64,000 bases of DNA from Pseudomonas viridiflava (GTDB lineage Bacteria; Pseudomonadota; Gammaproteobacteria; Pseudomonadales; Pseudomonadaceae). Made by a program: the position numbers and the translations under genes. This document shows positions 10,601-18,149 of the stretch, one piece after another. The notes under the pieces are model-generated. The model did not search any database. It saw nothing but the letters and a program-made list of their open reading frames with translations, and was not told the origin of the DNA. The stretch spans positions 620,001 through 684,000 of the forward strand of contig NZ_UUOC01000052.1 in the NCBI RefSeq assembly GCF_900590755.1, in the 5' to 3' direction. The first letter of the stretch is position 1; the number at the start of each line of letters is the position of its first letter.

Positions 10601-13502
10601 GGAGGGGCAAACCGAGCACGGGCCGAGTTATGAAACCCAGCCCAGCGTCATCGGGGAAAGTGAAGAGCCTGCGACCGCAGCAGGGAGCAAAGAGGGCGCG
10701 ACAGCAAGCAGCCCGTACTGGGCGGTCACTGAAGAAGGGCGCATATCCGAACGCCAGACCGGGCGCAAGATCAGCAGCCTGGACTGGAACGGCAACGCTA
10801 TTGTGGAGGGCGGTGCGCGTGCGGTCTTGCTGGGCGGGATAAACGAAAAAACCTACATGCTTAATGGCCTGGCGCATCGAGCCGTTCTCGGCCAGGCCGG
10901 ACCTGAGTTACGCCCGTTGCATTCGCTGGATATCGAAGCCGGGCAATGGAAAAAACCCTCGCACGTTACCGGCAGCGCTGTTGCGATTTCCCGCTTCGCC
11001 CATACCGAAGCATTTCCCACTGCATTCAGCGGCCGACCCGAGCGGCCTCAGGCACCGGCAAACGCCGTCAGCTGGTACGACAATTGTGTCGCGACGCTGG
11101 ACTCGATCCCGGCCGAGATTACTGATTCAGACGGGCTCAAGACCCATAGCACCTTGGCGATCGGCGTCATTGAGCAGAAATACATCACTGAGCACCAAGG
11201 CCATCTTGAAGTCCTGGAACATGCCGGTATTGCTGACGGCAAGACTCGCTTTATCCGTAGCGATGGCAGCGAGCTGCAGGTCAGCCAGGCACTGCCGGTC
11301 TTGCCGAGCTACATGGCGCAGATCAAGGCCAGGATCGTTGCGGCCAAAGGCATGTTCGTCACCGTTGAGATCAGTGAAACCGTTGAGGGCCTGGTCGGCA
11401 AAAAGACCGTGGCCGGTGTTCTCGCCACACGCGCAAAGGGTGGCGGCCAGGAGCTGGTGATCGAGGCTGACCGGGGCGTGCATTATCGGGGAACCGTGGC
11501 CGCTGATGAGGCGTTGGCCCTGGTACCGGGTGAGACCTCGGCCGAGCAGCCACCCATCGAGTTGAGGCTCAGCAAAATCAGAGCTGACGCCGATCCCAAG
11601 CGTGCCTCACCGCAGCTGTATCTTCAGGCCGATTACCGTGCCAGCCTGGCTCATGACGACTTCGCTCTGGAGCTGTTCTATGGCGCAAAGGCGGCCAACG
11701 AAGCCTATGCGCGCAACCCTCAGTGGGTGACCGACAACGTGGCGGCGGTGGGCAAGATCAAGACCCGGTTGCCGTCATCGGTGACCACGGTGGAGAACCC
11801 GTTCTATGTGCTCGACACACAAGCCGAGCACGCGATTCTTTTTGCTCCGCGCAATCAGGCCGCGTTGGCCAATACGTTGTTGGGCAAGACCATCGAATGG
11901 GGCGCGGCGTCCAATGCGCGCTCGCTGGAGTTGGGTCGCAAGCTGCTGAGCAGGCTGGCAGTGAGCAAGCCGCTGTTGGCATCGGCAGACAGCATTGCGC
12001 CCTTGGCTGCCGACAGGGTCACTCTGGTCCGGCAATTGAAACAGGCTTTGGGTCAAAAGAATCTAGTCATGGCCCAGGTGCAAACCCGCGGCGGGGAGAC
12101 CGTCTACTTCGGTCATTCAGTCGCTGAGCAGCTGCACGTAACGGCAGGCGTCCGCAACGATGAAATCTACCTGAGCAGTTCAGGCTCACTTATTGACTGC
12201 ATTGAGGCCCATTATCCGGACCCGTCGGCCGTCAAAGGCATTGTGGTGCTGTCGGTGGCTGAGGTGTCCGAGGCCGACAGCCGCCGCATCTTTGTTTCAT
12301 CCCAGCGCGGTTACCCCTATCAGTCAGTGACCAGCCTCGAATTGCCGCAGATCGAACCGCAACTGACCGGCCCCGCGTTACAGCTGCATATCGGCGACGA
12401 GCATTACGCCGATCGGGCCAGAAGCATTACTATCCCCAGTGATGCGGTGGATCTGTCCAGCGCCACGTTTGTTGACTCCGGCCCGCAAAAGGGCAGTTTT
12501 TCAAGCAATGGCAAAGATTACGTAAAACTGGATAACGGCAAAATCTACCGAGCGCATTGGGATAGCGCTCATCGTGTTTTCGTCCTGGTGCCACCGCACG
12601 GCAAATCGCTGGCGAGCCTGTGGGCTTATCCGTGGGTCCGTTATGCTGGAGGTCGTGAATTCACCCTGATTAATCGGCCAGGGCTCAAAGGCGGAAACTG
12701 GCAAGCTCAGCCCGTTGACTCGATCAGAACCCGAAATTACCTGCGCTCGACGGCTGCCAGCGGTCGATTTACTTCAGCACAGCTCAGGAACAGCGCCGAG
12801 CTCCAGGTGCACCATCAGGATGTCCATCTGTTTGAAGATGACGCCGAACTGCAAAACGGAAAACTCAATGTGCCAAGTAAGCTGTTCGGCAGCAGCCGAG
12901 CAGATCGAAGTGGCTATGTAACCCTTCAATCCAGAATCGAAGTCCCGCAAAGCTGCATCTCCAGCACCGAACTTCTGGTGTCCAGATATGCAGGTGGCAC
13001 CTCCGAATTTGACTACGCAGGCGAGCGGCTCGGCGACGCGGCTGCGCTGGTACCTAATGTGGAAGTGGTTGCGCGACAGGGCGATCAGGAGGTTGCCCTG
13101 AATATCTCAACCACTGAGCTGGATGACTGGGTCGGCAAGGACGGACATTCCGATTACTTCAGCGATAACGGCTCATTCCCGGAGATTGGTGAGGGCATCG
13201 GTTTTATCGAGCGCCATGGCGTGTCAGGAGCGAAGTCGTCGGAGTACGAGTTTCACTTCATGTTCATCACCGGCAAAATCCTCGACCAGAACGGAGAGAC
13301 CACAGCCGTGCTCGCCACCGACCTCTCCGAGCCTTCGCGGGAACACAAGACACCCACCCCGGAACTGCCCAGAAGCCGCAACTGGAACAGCCAACTCTAT
13401 CGGTCAATTGCCGAAATGCGTGGGGTGGCGGGACCGGATGTAAACGCCTATGCAAGCGACCAGTATTACTCGGTGCTGGTGCGGGCTGTGGCTGCCTCGT
13501 AA
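7671..13502 (+). CDS. Giant protein of unknown function, 1943 residues (possible effector or toxin)
   Basis: I do not recognise a catalytic family. The TTG at 7671 is supported by GGAG nine bases upstream. No signal peptide is visible. Residues 1-840 are mixed helical and soluble. Residues about 842-902 (LVRQVAGLIPVLGNFVNLAF and following) and 931-960 (FGLLLIGMHSALQCGISVIH) are hydrophobic helices that could insert in a membrane. A low-complexity Glu/Ala/Ser/Thr linker covers about 980-1014, and a long beta-rich C-terminal half follows. Size, a central hydrophobic region and a linker before a C-terminal half recall the very large Pseudomonas proteins annotated as dermonecrotic-toxin-like, but I see no diagnostic motif. 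It has no obvious immunity partner; the RHS gene is 345 bases downstream on the same strand. Confidence 0.75.
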   Translation: MADIHTAATLDQPCYSPNRLMAANQVGLIIEVLRLPRPGCCSLYEEIQALGATSHYDIWTDDEQLLTVVQTLLFDDGLQDLQRATERVARSVEAMSPDTTQLQEQITQLAVLATQQHQQDAPFVSPAPLIDRGKSDYTKLVNYLRARQRDLPSGTYPTGRIFIGLEDDSPLYSLVSAFAVLLVRIKVFIQSTMDAGHPAAAVADRFLPLASVGHLRTALAIVNSAHLDFTKPFTCQLYVADKVYALHMSGVSSSQQAVTCTLPDTFLRVIRLTEKMDQIASHLDNLAPHPSLLIREDRSVSLRSLLAYYGVAIAEKADRADLAKAVTDLLPKASTAQGVATQQALPFTIAERPSFVLDTSQVYSFRQRTVEESGTDDYKVIAREIKKECQWHLGRYRDLLSRYKHFGASLENNEKALLDLLQHAGGVSLKLVVYDSDGEDDIYHKQHTVNPWGTKDLSDYFSRAQSELSFYMTNAIEYDDGEGAINIEKLVVEMIVPNILLRSHGLRELDIEAFDIRSKEPPFLYLDPLSKGAYEIIDARFIKITEELRNGNWDIARSATLKSAANYLLRLNREDLSSLPETQRDAAHRNRLNEVINVYYSVIAHRLETQQQLKVILQPTQTEFVSRAICRYLGVDVIYWGVIAQATFDIRYEASWKNTGTFLRFKVSTGYRTLLSVVYDEELRREVGLAGNFDELLQHLAQAVSTTCKYTGSSARLKEKLTGLFDANIAFVQNKDLPDDLTQPQQAFAREVETYVVKATDDFRALEAERILLTASDAAVRLGRLALGGVLETDKSVYCIELLSAGEKGLLETRVNAFAAFLRSRANDDDIQNMSTSLQHVLYLVRQVAGLIPVLGNFVNLAFDLYESNAEAIALDVASIFFELLLQCRTLAPRVLGTLMLQGTNLWMMTQQISALKASIKANDYSGSMKNFGLLLIGMHSALQCGISVIHGVNAAVIASRDKAAGQELPHLVSLPVEGQTEHGPSYETQPSVIGESEEPATAAGSKEGATASSPYWAVTEEGRISERQTGRKISSLDWNGNAIVEGGARAVLLGGINEKTYMLNGLAHRAVLGQAGPELRPLHSLDIEAGQWKKPSHVTGSAVAISRFAHTEAFPTAFSGRPERPQAPANAVSWYDNCVATLDSIPAEITDSDGLKTHSTLAIGVIEQKYITEHQGHLEVLEHAGIADGKTRFIRSDGSELQVSQALPVLPSYMAQIKARIVAAKGMFVTVEISETVEGLVGKKTVAGVLATRAKGGGQELVIEADRGVHYRGTVAADEALALVPGETSAEQPPIELRLSKIRADADPKRASPQLYLQADYRASLAHDDFALELFYGAKAANEAYARNPQWVTDNVAAVGKIKTRLPSSVTTVENPFYVLDTQAEHAILFAPRNQAALANTLLGKTIEWGAASNARSLELGRKLLSRLAVSKPLLASADSIAPLAADRVTLVRQLKQALGQKNLVMAQVQTRGGETVYFGHSVAEQLHVTAGVRNDEIYLSSSGSLIDCIEAHYPDPSAVKGIVVLSVAEVSEADSRRIFVSSQRGYPYQSVTSLELPQIEPQLTGPALQLHIGDEHYADRARSITIPSDAVDLSSATFVDSGPQKGSFSSNGKDYVKLDNGKIYRAHWDSAHRVFVLVPPHGKSLASLWAYPWVRYAGGREFTLINRPGLKGGNWQAQPVDSIRTRNYLRSTAASGRFTSAQLRNSAELQVHHQDVHLFEDDAELQNGKLNVPSKLFGSSRADRSGYVTLQSRIEVPQSCISSTELLVSRYAGGTSEFDYAGERLGDAAALVPNVEVVARQGDQEVALNISTTELDDWVGKDGHSDYFSDNGSFPEIGEGIGFIERHGVSGAKSSEYEFHFMFITGKILDQNGETTAVLATDLSEPSREHKTPTPELPRSRNWNSQLYRSIAEMRGVAGPDVNAYASDQYYSVLVRAVAAS

Positions 13503-13529
13503 GGCGCTGTCGTGCAGCAAAAACGGGTT

Positions 13530-13623
13530 CTGTGGGACCGGCTTTAGCCGGGAAGGCGGCAGTTCAGACGATGCAGATGCATTGAATGTACTGGCGTTTT
13601 CCCGGCTAAAGCCGGTCCCACAG
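13530..13623. repeat. REP pair, family A
   Basis: Inverted pair of the GTGGGACCGGCTTTAGCCGG unit, just after the giant gene. Confidence 0.9.
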
Positions 13624-13662
13624 AAAAGCATTCCAATTCAGATAGTTATTTTATGTTCGATA

Positions 13663-13693
13663 AGACAAGGGCGACATCGCTTCGCCCTTGTCT
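13663..13693. terminator. Hairpin beside the fdhA-tail remnant
   Basis: Perfect 12-bp stem AGACAAGGGCGA / TCGCCCTTGTCT with a seven-base loop. It lacks a clear T run. It stands at the same relative place (downstream, on the minus strand) to the fdhA-tail remnant at 13702-13729 as the hairpin 14928-14953 stands to intact fdhA, though the stem sequence differs. Confidence 0.6.
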
Positions 13694-13701
13694 GAAGCTA
13701 C

Positions 13702-13729
13702 TTACGCCGCGCTGAACAGCTTATGCGGA
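13702..13729 (-). pseudogene. Remnant copy of the fdhA 3' end
   Basis: Read on the minus strand this 28-base stretch encodes PHKLFSAA and a stop, exactly the last residues of FdhA, whose own copy is at 14966-14993. The two differ at three bases of 28, and all three changes are synonymous (Leu, Phe, Ser codons). Beyond this stretch similarity to fdhA stops. The RHS gene lies between the remnant and fdhA. Confidence 0.85.
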
Positions 13730-13847
13730 GATTGATTTCAACTCTTATCGATCCCAAGGCCATAACTAGTAGTTTTGCTAGGTAGGCAAGGCCCTGAAAT
13801 CGGCAGAGACTTGAACTCGAATGGCTCGCGCACAGGAGTGAAATCTC

Positions 13848-14882
13848 ATGCCTTCCAGCAACCAGACGGTGTTGTGCCGCTACCATTACGACCCTTTGGA
13901 TCGCCTGGCGTCCTGCTCGCCTGACGCGTCCGATTTCATCCAGCGCTTCTATCAGAAGAGCCGCCTGACCACGGAAATTCAGGGCCAGATCCAGCGCAGT
14001 ATTGTGCAGAGCGAAGACCAGTTACTGGCGCAACAGACACGCCGGGCAGGCCTGACCGAGTGCGCGCTTCTGGGGACGGACCAACAAGGCTCAGTCCTGA
14101 ACACCGCTGAAAACGTCCCAGTGGCCTACACACCTTATGGCACCCGCCACCCATTAGCGGACTTACCAGGCTTCAACGGCGAACAGCCCGACCCGGTTAC
14201 TGTGCATTATCTGTTGGGTAATGGCTATAGGGCGTTCAATCCGGTATTGATGAGATTTAGCAGCCCCGACAATTTGAGTCCGTTTGGCGAGGGTGGGATT
14301 AATGCGTATGCGTATTGTGCGGGGGATCCGGTTAATCGGGTGGATCCGACGGGGCATGTGTTTGGATTTTTACGGACTTTGTTCCGCTTCTTTAAATGGA
14401 CGAAGCCGACGGGGCGAGTGGTTATTCCTCCGCGAGCTTTTCACATGACAGCCATCCCACGTGCTAAGCCTCGCAACCCATTGGTGAATAGGCGCATTGG
14501 TGCGCGGCCACCCGCAGACCTCTTGGCAGCCAAAAAGATAGGGACGACCCCGGAGTGGGCTAACACTGGTAACTGGCCGCCCAGCTCTGAAGCGAGTCGG
14601 CTTGCTAGTCGATACGAAGTAACTCGGGAGAGACTTGGTCAGTTCCCAACGAACCCTCCTATCAACAGACGGGCTGATGAACATCAATTGATGTTTATTA
14701 CAACGCCGCAAAGGAGGTACGAGTTGAATGCGGCGTTGACCCGCGAACAAGCCGCATCTCAATCTGCGGCCACAGCCCAGCTTTCACGGATACTCGGCGA
14801 GCAAACACCAGAGCGGCGTAGGGCAATGGCAATGGCGATTAGGACCCAGCGCGCCAATAGAGACCTGTTCACCGGGGGCTAA
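13848..14882 (+). CDS. Short RHS-repeat core protein with variable C-terminal tip
   Basis: A 344-residue orphan RHS-family protein, in the style of TccC-like or RHS toxin ends. The ATG has AGGAG nine bases upstream. Residues 11-25 retain one RHS-like YHYDPLDRL repeat; residues about 93-170 are the conserved RHS-associated core (YTPYG, GYRAFNPVLMRFSSPD, NAYAYCAGDPVNRVDPTGH). After DPTGH the sequence changes abruptly to a basic, unrelated tip (171-344), the place where polymorphic toxins carry their effector domain; I cannot name its activity. No long repeat region precedes the core and no immunity gene is apparent downstream. It is bracketed by fdhA and a copied fdhA end, which suggests recent acquisition. 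Confidence 0.85.
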   Translation: MPSSNQTVLCRYHYDPLDRLASCSPDASDFIQRFYQKSRLTTEIQGQIQRSIVQSEDQLLAQQTRRAGLTECALLGTDQQGSVLNTAENVPVAYTPYGTRHPLADLPGFNGEQPDPVTVHYLLGNGYRAFNPVLMRFSSPDNLSPFGEGGINAYAYCAGDPVNRVDPTGHVFGFLRTLFRFFKWTKPTGRVVIPPRAFHMTAIPRAKPRNPLVNRRIGARPPADLLAAKKIGTTPEWANTGNWPPSSEASRLASRYEVTRERLGQFPTNPPINRRADEHQLMFITTPQRRYELNAALTREQAASQSAATAQLSRILGEQTPERRRAMAMAIRTQRANRDLFTGG

Positions 14883-14927
14883 TACCCAACCCAGCGCGTT
14901 GCCACCTTGTGAACGCCTTTACTCGCA

Positions 14928-14953
14928 TCAAGAGCGAATCGCTTCGCTCTTGA
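14928..14953. terminator. Hairpin between RHS gene and fdhA
   Basis: Perfect 11-bp stem TCAAGAGCGAA / TTCGCTCTTGA with loop TCGC between the convergent genes. There is no long T run on either side, so termination strength is uncertain; it may serve both genes. Confidence 0.6.
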
Positions 14954-14965
14954 CCAAGAGGATCA

Positions 14966-16165
14966 TTACGCCGCACTAAACAACTTATGCGGATCAATCA
15001 CAAACTTCTTCGGCACGCCTGCATCGAACTCGCCGTAACCACGCGGTGCGTCGTCCAGGCTGATGACTTCGACGCCGACGATGTCTGCGATTTTGATACG
15101 GTCCCACATGATGGCTTGCATGAGTTGGCGGTTGTACTTCATCACCGGAGTCTGGCCGGTGTGGAAGCTGTGGGATTTGGCCCAGCCGAGGCCGAAGCGG
15201 ATGCTCAGGCTGCCCATTTTTGCGGCAGCGTCGACAGCGCCTGGATCTTCGGTGACGTACAGGCCGGGAATACCGATTTTACCTGCCACACGCACCACGC
15301 CCATCAATGAGTTGAGGACGGTTGCCGGCGCTTCATGTTGCACGCCTGCATGGCCATGACCACGGGCTTCGAAGCCTACGGCGTCAACGGCGCAGTCCAC
15401 TTCCGGTTCGCCCAGCAGCGCGGCGATCTGTTCGTGCAGCGGGGTGTCCAGGGACAGGTCGGCGATTTCAAAACCCTGAGCCTTGGCGTGAACCAGACGA
15501 GCCGGGTTCACGTCACCGATGATCACCACCGCTGCGCCCAGCAGGCGGGCTGATGCCGCTGCCGCCAAGCCAACGGGACCGGCACCCGCGATATAGACGG
15601 TGCTTCCAGGGCCAACACCGGCCGTCACTGCGCCGTGATAACCGGTGGGCAGGATGTCGGAGAGGCAGGTCAGGTCGCGGATTTTCTCCATGGCCCGGTC
15701 GCGGTCAGGCAGTTTCAACAGGTTGAAGTCGGCATACGGCACCAGCACGTATTCGGCCTGTCCGCCGGTCCAGTCGCCCATGTCGACGTAACCGTATGCG
15801 CCGCCGGGACGAGCCGGGTTCACGGTCAGGCATACGCCTGTGTGTTGTTCCTTGCAGGAACGGCACAGACCGCAGGCCACGTTGAACGGTACCGAGACCA
15901 GATCACCGATTTTCAGGTTCTCGACGCCGGTGCCTTTTTCGATCACTTCGCCAGTGATTTCATGGCCCAATACCAGGCCGGTCTGGGCGGTGGTGCGGCC
16001 GCGAACCATGTGTTGGTCCGAGCCACAGATGTTGGTGGAAACTACCCGCAGGATCACACCGTGCTCGATCTTGCGACCACGCGGGTCCTGCATTTTCGGG
16101 TAAGCGATATTCTGTACTTCGACCTTGCCAGCGCCGAGATACACCACACCACGATTGTCAGACAT
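14966..16165 (-). CDS. fdhA: Glutathione-independent formaldehyde dehydrogenase
   Basis: FdhA oxidises free formaldehyde to formate with NAD, a Zn-dependent medium-chain dehydrogenase of 399 residues. The N-terminal catalytic Zn region (ICGSDQHMVRGR), the structural Zn cluster of four Cys (CGLCRSCKEQHTGVC) and the Rossmann glycine motif (GAGPVGLAAAASARLLGA) are all visible. It is the last gene of the glycine betaine/sarcosine cluster, where it clears formaldehyde set free by the oxidative demethylations. The ATG at 16165 has GAGGTG upstream. Its last eight codons are duplicated at 13702-13729. Confidence 0.97.
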   Translation of the reverse strand: MSDNRGVVYLGAGKVEVQNIAYPKMQDPRGRKIEHGVILRVVSTNICGSDQHMVRGRTTAQTGLVLGHEITGEVIEKGTGVENLKIGDLVSVPFNVACGLCRSCKEQHTGVCLTVNPARPGGAYGYVDMGDWTGGQAEYVLVPYADFNLLKLPDRDRAMEKIRDLTCLSDILPTGYHGAVTAGVGPGSTVYIAGAGPVGLAAAASARLLGAAVVIIGDVNPARLVHAKAQGFEIADLSLDTPLHEQIAALLGEPEVDCAVDAVGFEARGHGHAGVQHEAPATVLNSLMGVVRVAGKIGIPGLYVTEDPGAVDAAAKMGSLSIRFGLGWAKSHSFHTGQTPVMKYNRQLMQAIMWDRIKIADIVGVEVISLDDAPRGYGEFDAGVPKKFVIDPHKLFSAA

Positions 16166-16282
16166 TCTTTCACCTCGATTTTGTTGTTATGTCGCGGAGA
16201 AATGCGCTGCTTGTTGGTGTTGCAGCAACGCACTGATTGCTCTGGGGTGCTTGCTTTGATTGATGTCGTTCATGCCGCCGCC

Positions 16283-16346
16283 ATCGCGAGCAAGCTCACT
16301 CCTACAGTTGTTCGCGTCTACCTGTAGGAGTGAGCTTGCTCGCGAT
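16283..16346. repeat. REP pair, family D (CTGTAGGAGTGAGCTTGCTCGCGAT), reversed order
   Basis: Two units back to back with the CTGTAGGAG ends facing inward, the reverse of the usual order in this window, between fdhA and purU. Confidence 0.88.
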
Positions 16347-16363
16347 ACCGCGAAGCGGTGCTT

Positions 16364-17221
16364 TTAAAGAACCACTGTCCTGTTAGCGTTAAGGAATACC
16401 CGCCGCTCAATGTGATACCCCACGGCCCGTGCCAATGTCAGGCCTTCGATGTCACGGCCTTTGGCGATCAGGTCTTCGGGGTAGTGGCTGTGATCCACCA
16501 CTTCCACGCCTTGGGCAATGATCGGGCCTTCGTCCAGGTCGTTATTGATGTAATGCGCCGTCGCACCCACCAGCTTCACGCCCTTGTTGTACGCCTGATG
16601 GTAAGGCTTGGCGCCCTTGAAGCCCGGCAGCAGCGAGTGGTGAATGTTGATCGCCTTGCCGTCCAGCTTGCGGCACAGGTCGGGCGACAGCACTTGCATG
16701 TAGCGGGCAAGGATCACCAGCTCGGCACCAGACTCTTCGATCACCTGCCAGACTTTGCTTTCCTGGGCGGGCTTGTCGTTGGGGTCCAGCGGGAAATGGT
16801 AGTACGGAATTTCGTGCCAGCGCGCCAGGGGTTCCAGATCCGGATGGTTGGACACCACGGCGACCACGTCCATGGACAGCTGGCCGATGCGCTGGCGATA
16901 GAGTAAATCGTTCAGGCAGTGATCGGCCTTGGAGACCATGATTACCACTTTTGGCCGGTAGTTCGGCGCAGTGAGCTCGAAGATCATGCCGAAAGCCTCG
17001 CCGCGTTCTTTCAAACCTGCGCGAAAGCCTTGCTCGTCAAAGCCGTCCGGCTGGCGAAATTCCACGCGAATGAAGAAGCGGCCGGAAAGCCGATCATCGA
17101 AAGAGTGATGCTCAGTGACGTAGCAGCCCTGCTCGAACAGATAGCGGGTCACCGCGTCCACCGTGCCCAGCACGCTTGGGCAGTCGGCAGTCAGAATCCA
17201 TGTGTCGGGGGCGCGGCTCAT
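16364..17221 (-). CDS. purU: Formyltetrahydrofolate deformylase
   Basis: PurU hydrolyses 10-formyltetrahydrofolate to formate and tetrahydrofolate. The 285-residue protein has an N-terminal ACT domain (residues about 8-85, TADCPSVLGTVDAVTRYLF) and a C-terminal formyltransferase-type domain with the INIHHSLLPGFKGAKPY active-site loop and the following GATAHY-x6-DEGPI motif holding the catalytic His and Asp. Lying between soxG and fdhA, it recycles folate loaded with C1 units from sarcosine oxidation. REPs separate it from both neighbours. Confidence 0.96.
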   Translation of the reverse strand: MSRAPDTWILTADCPSVLGTVDAVTRYLFEQGCYVTEHHSFDDRLSGRFFIRVEFRQPDGFDEQGFRAGLKERGEAFGMIFELTAPNYRPKVVIMVSKADHCLNDLLYRQRIGQLSMDVVAVVSNHPDLEPLARWHEIPYYHFPLDPNDKPAQESKVWQVIEESGAELVILARYMQVLSPDLCRKLDGKAINIHHSLLPGFKGAKPYHQAYNKGVKLVGATAHYINNDLDEGPIIAQGVEVVDHSHYPEDLIAKGRDIEGLTLARAVGYHIERRVFLNANRTVVL

Positions 17222-17248
17222 ATGTTTTCCTAGTCTGATGCTTTCCTT

Positions 17249-17338
17249 GTGGGACCGGCTTTAGCCGGGAAGAGGTCGGTACATCCAATACACATTCTGC
17301 GTCAGGAATGCCGTCTTCCCGGCTAAAGCCGGTCCCAC
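17249..17338. repeat. REP pair, family A
   Basis: Inverted pair of the GTGGGACCGGCTTTAGCCGG unit in the purU-soxG gap. Confidence 0.9.
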
Positions 17339-17361
17339 AGTGGTAATCCGTGGATAACTGT

Positions 17362-17994
17362 TCAGGCCTGAACAGTCAGGCCGTATTCGGCGCTCGCATC
17401 CTGCAACCACATCCACCAGTAATCGGCGAAGCTGCGGCGGATCAGCAGTTCCCAGGTTTCTTCGCCGGTGCGGCGGATCACCAACTGCGACTTGGCGAAC
17501 ACCGTGCCGATGGCTTTGCCCACCGGGAAATTGTCCGGGTGCACGTCGTAGCTGGTGGATTTCATCAGCACTTCGCGGACTTTCGGGCCGCTCAGTTCGA
17601 GGATCGACTGACCGCCGCTAACGTTGACGATTGCAATGTGCTGGCCGGGCAGGGCGTCGCGCAGTTTTTGCTCGACGGCGAATTCTTCACCGCTCGGCAC
17701 GATCAGCAGCCACTCATCCGGGCCGAGCCATTGCAGGGAGCTTTCACCGCTGACAACCAGCGCCAGCGCGCCGGGCAATTCCATGCCCAGTGCTTTGTGT
17801 ACGCCGGCCGCGAAGTCCGGATTGTGGGCATCGCCACGGATGGTCAGGTGACCGAGTAACTTCTTCTCGCGCAAGAGCACGCCAGGGTTGGCGCGACCTT
17901 TACCGACCAGGCTGTTGAGGTCGGCGTGAAACAACGGTGACTCGGCTTTTGCGCCGGTCGTTGGCCGCTGCTGGTAAACGTTGGCTGTGGTCAT
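17362..17994 (-). CDS. soxG: Sarcosine oxidase gamma subunit
   Basis: SoxG is the gamma subunit of heterotetrameric sarcosine oxidase, related to the folate-binding T-protein fold. I start it at the ATG at 17994 (MTTANVYQQRP), preceded by AGGTG; the longer open frame upstream runs into a REP and is not family-like. The resulting 210 residues match the usual length. Conserved segments include GPDEWLLIVP and the C-terminal SFADYWWMWLQDA. It is separated from soxA by 155 bases that contain a REP, while the other sox genes are tightly spaced. Confidence 0.95.
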   Translation of the reverse strand: MTTANVYQQRPTTGAKAESPLFHADLNSLVGKGRANPGVLLREKKLLGHLTIRGDAHNPDFAAGVHKALGMELPGALALVVSGESSLQWLGPDEWLLIVPSGEEFAVEQKLRDALPGQHIAIVNVSGGQSILELSGPKVREVLMKSTSYDVHPDNFPVGKAIGTVFAKSQLVIRRTGEETWELLIRRSFADYWWMWLQDASAEYGLTVQA

Positions 17995-18030
17995 AGAGCA
18001 CCTGTTTTGAATTCTGTTTTGAACCTGGCC

Positions 18031-18141
18031 CTGTAGGAGTGAGCTTGCTCGCGATCGACTGCGAAGCAGTCGTGAAAGTGGTGAATTCACCGTCGCCTGA
18101 AAGTCGTTCCGACTTTATCGCGAGCAAGCTCACTCCTACAG
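18031..18141. repeat. REP pair, family D, inside the sox operon
   Basis: Inverted pair of the CTGTAGGAGTGAGCTTGC unit separated by about 60 bases, lying between soxA and soxG within one presumed transcript. Confidence 0.88.
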
Positions 18142-18149
18142 GTGGAGCA

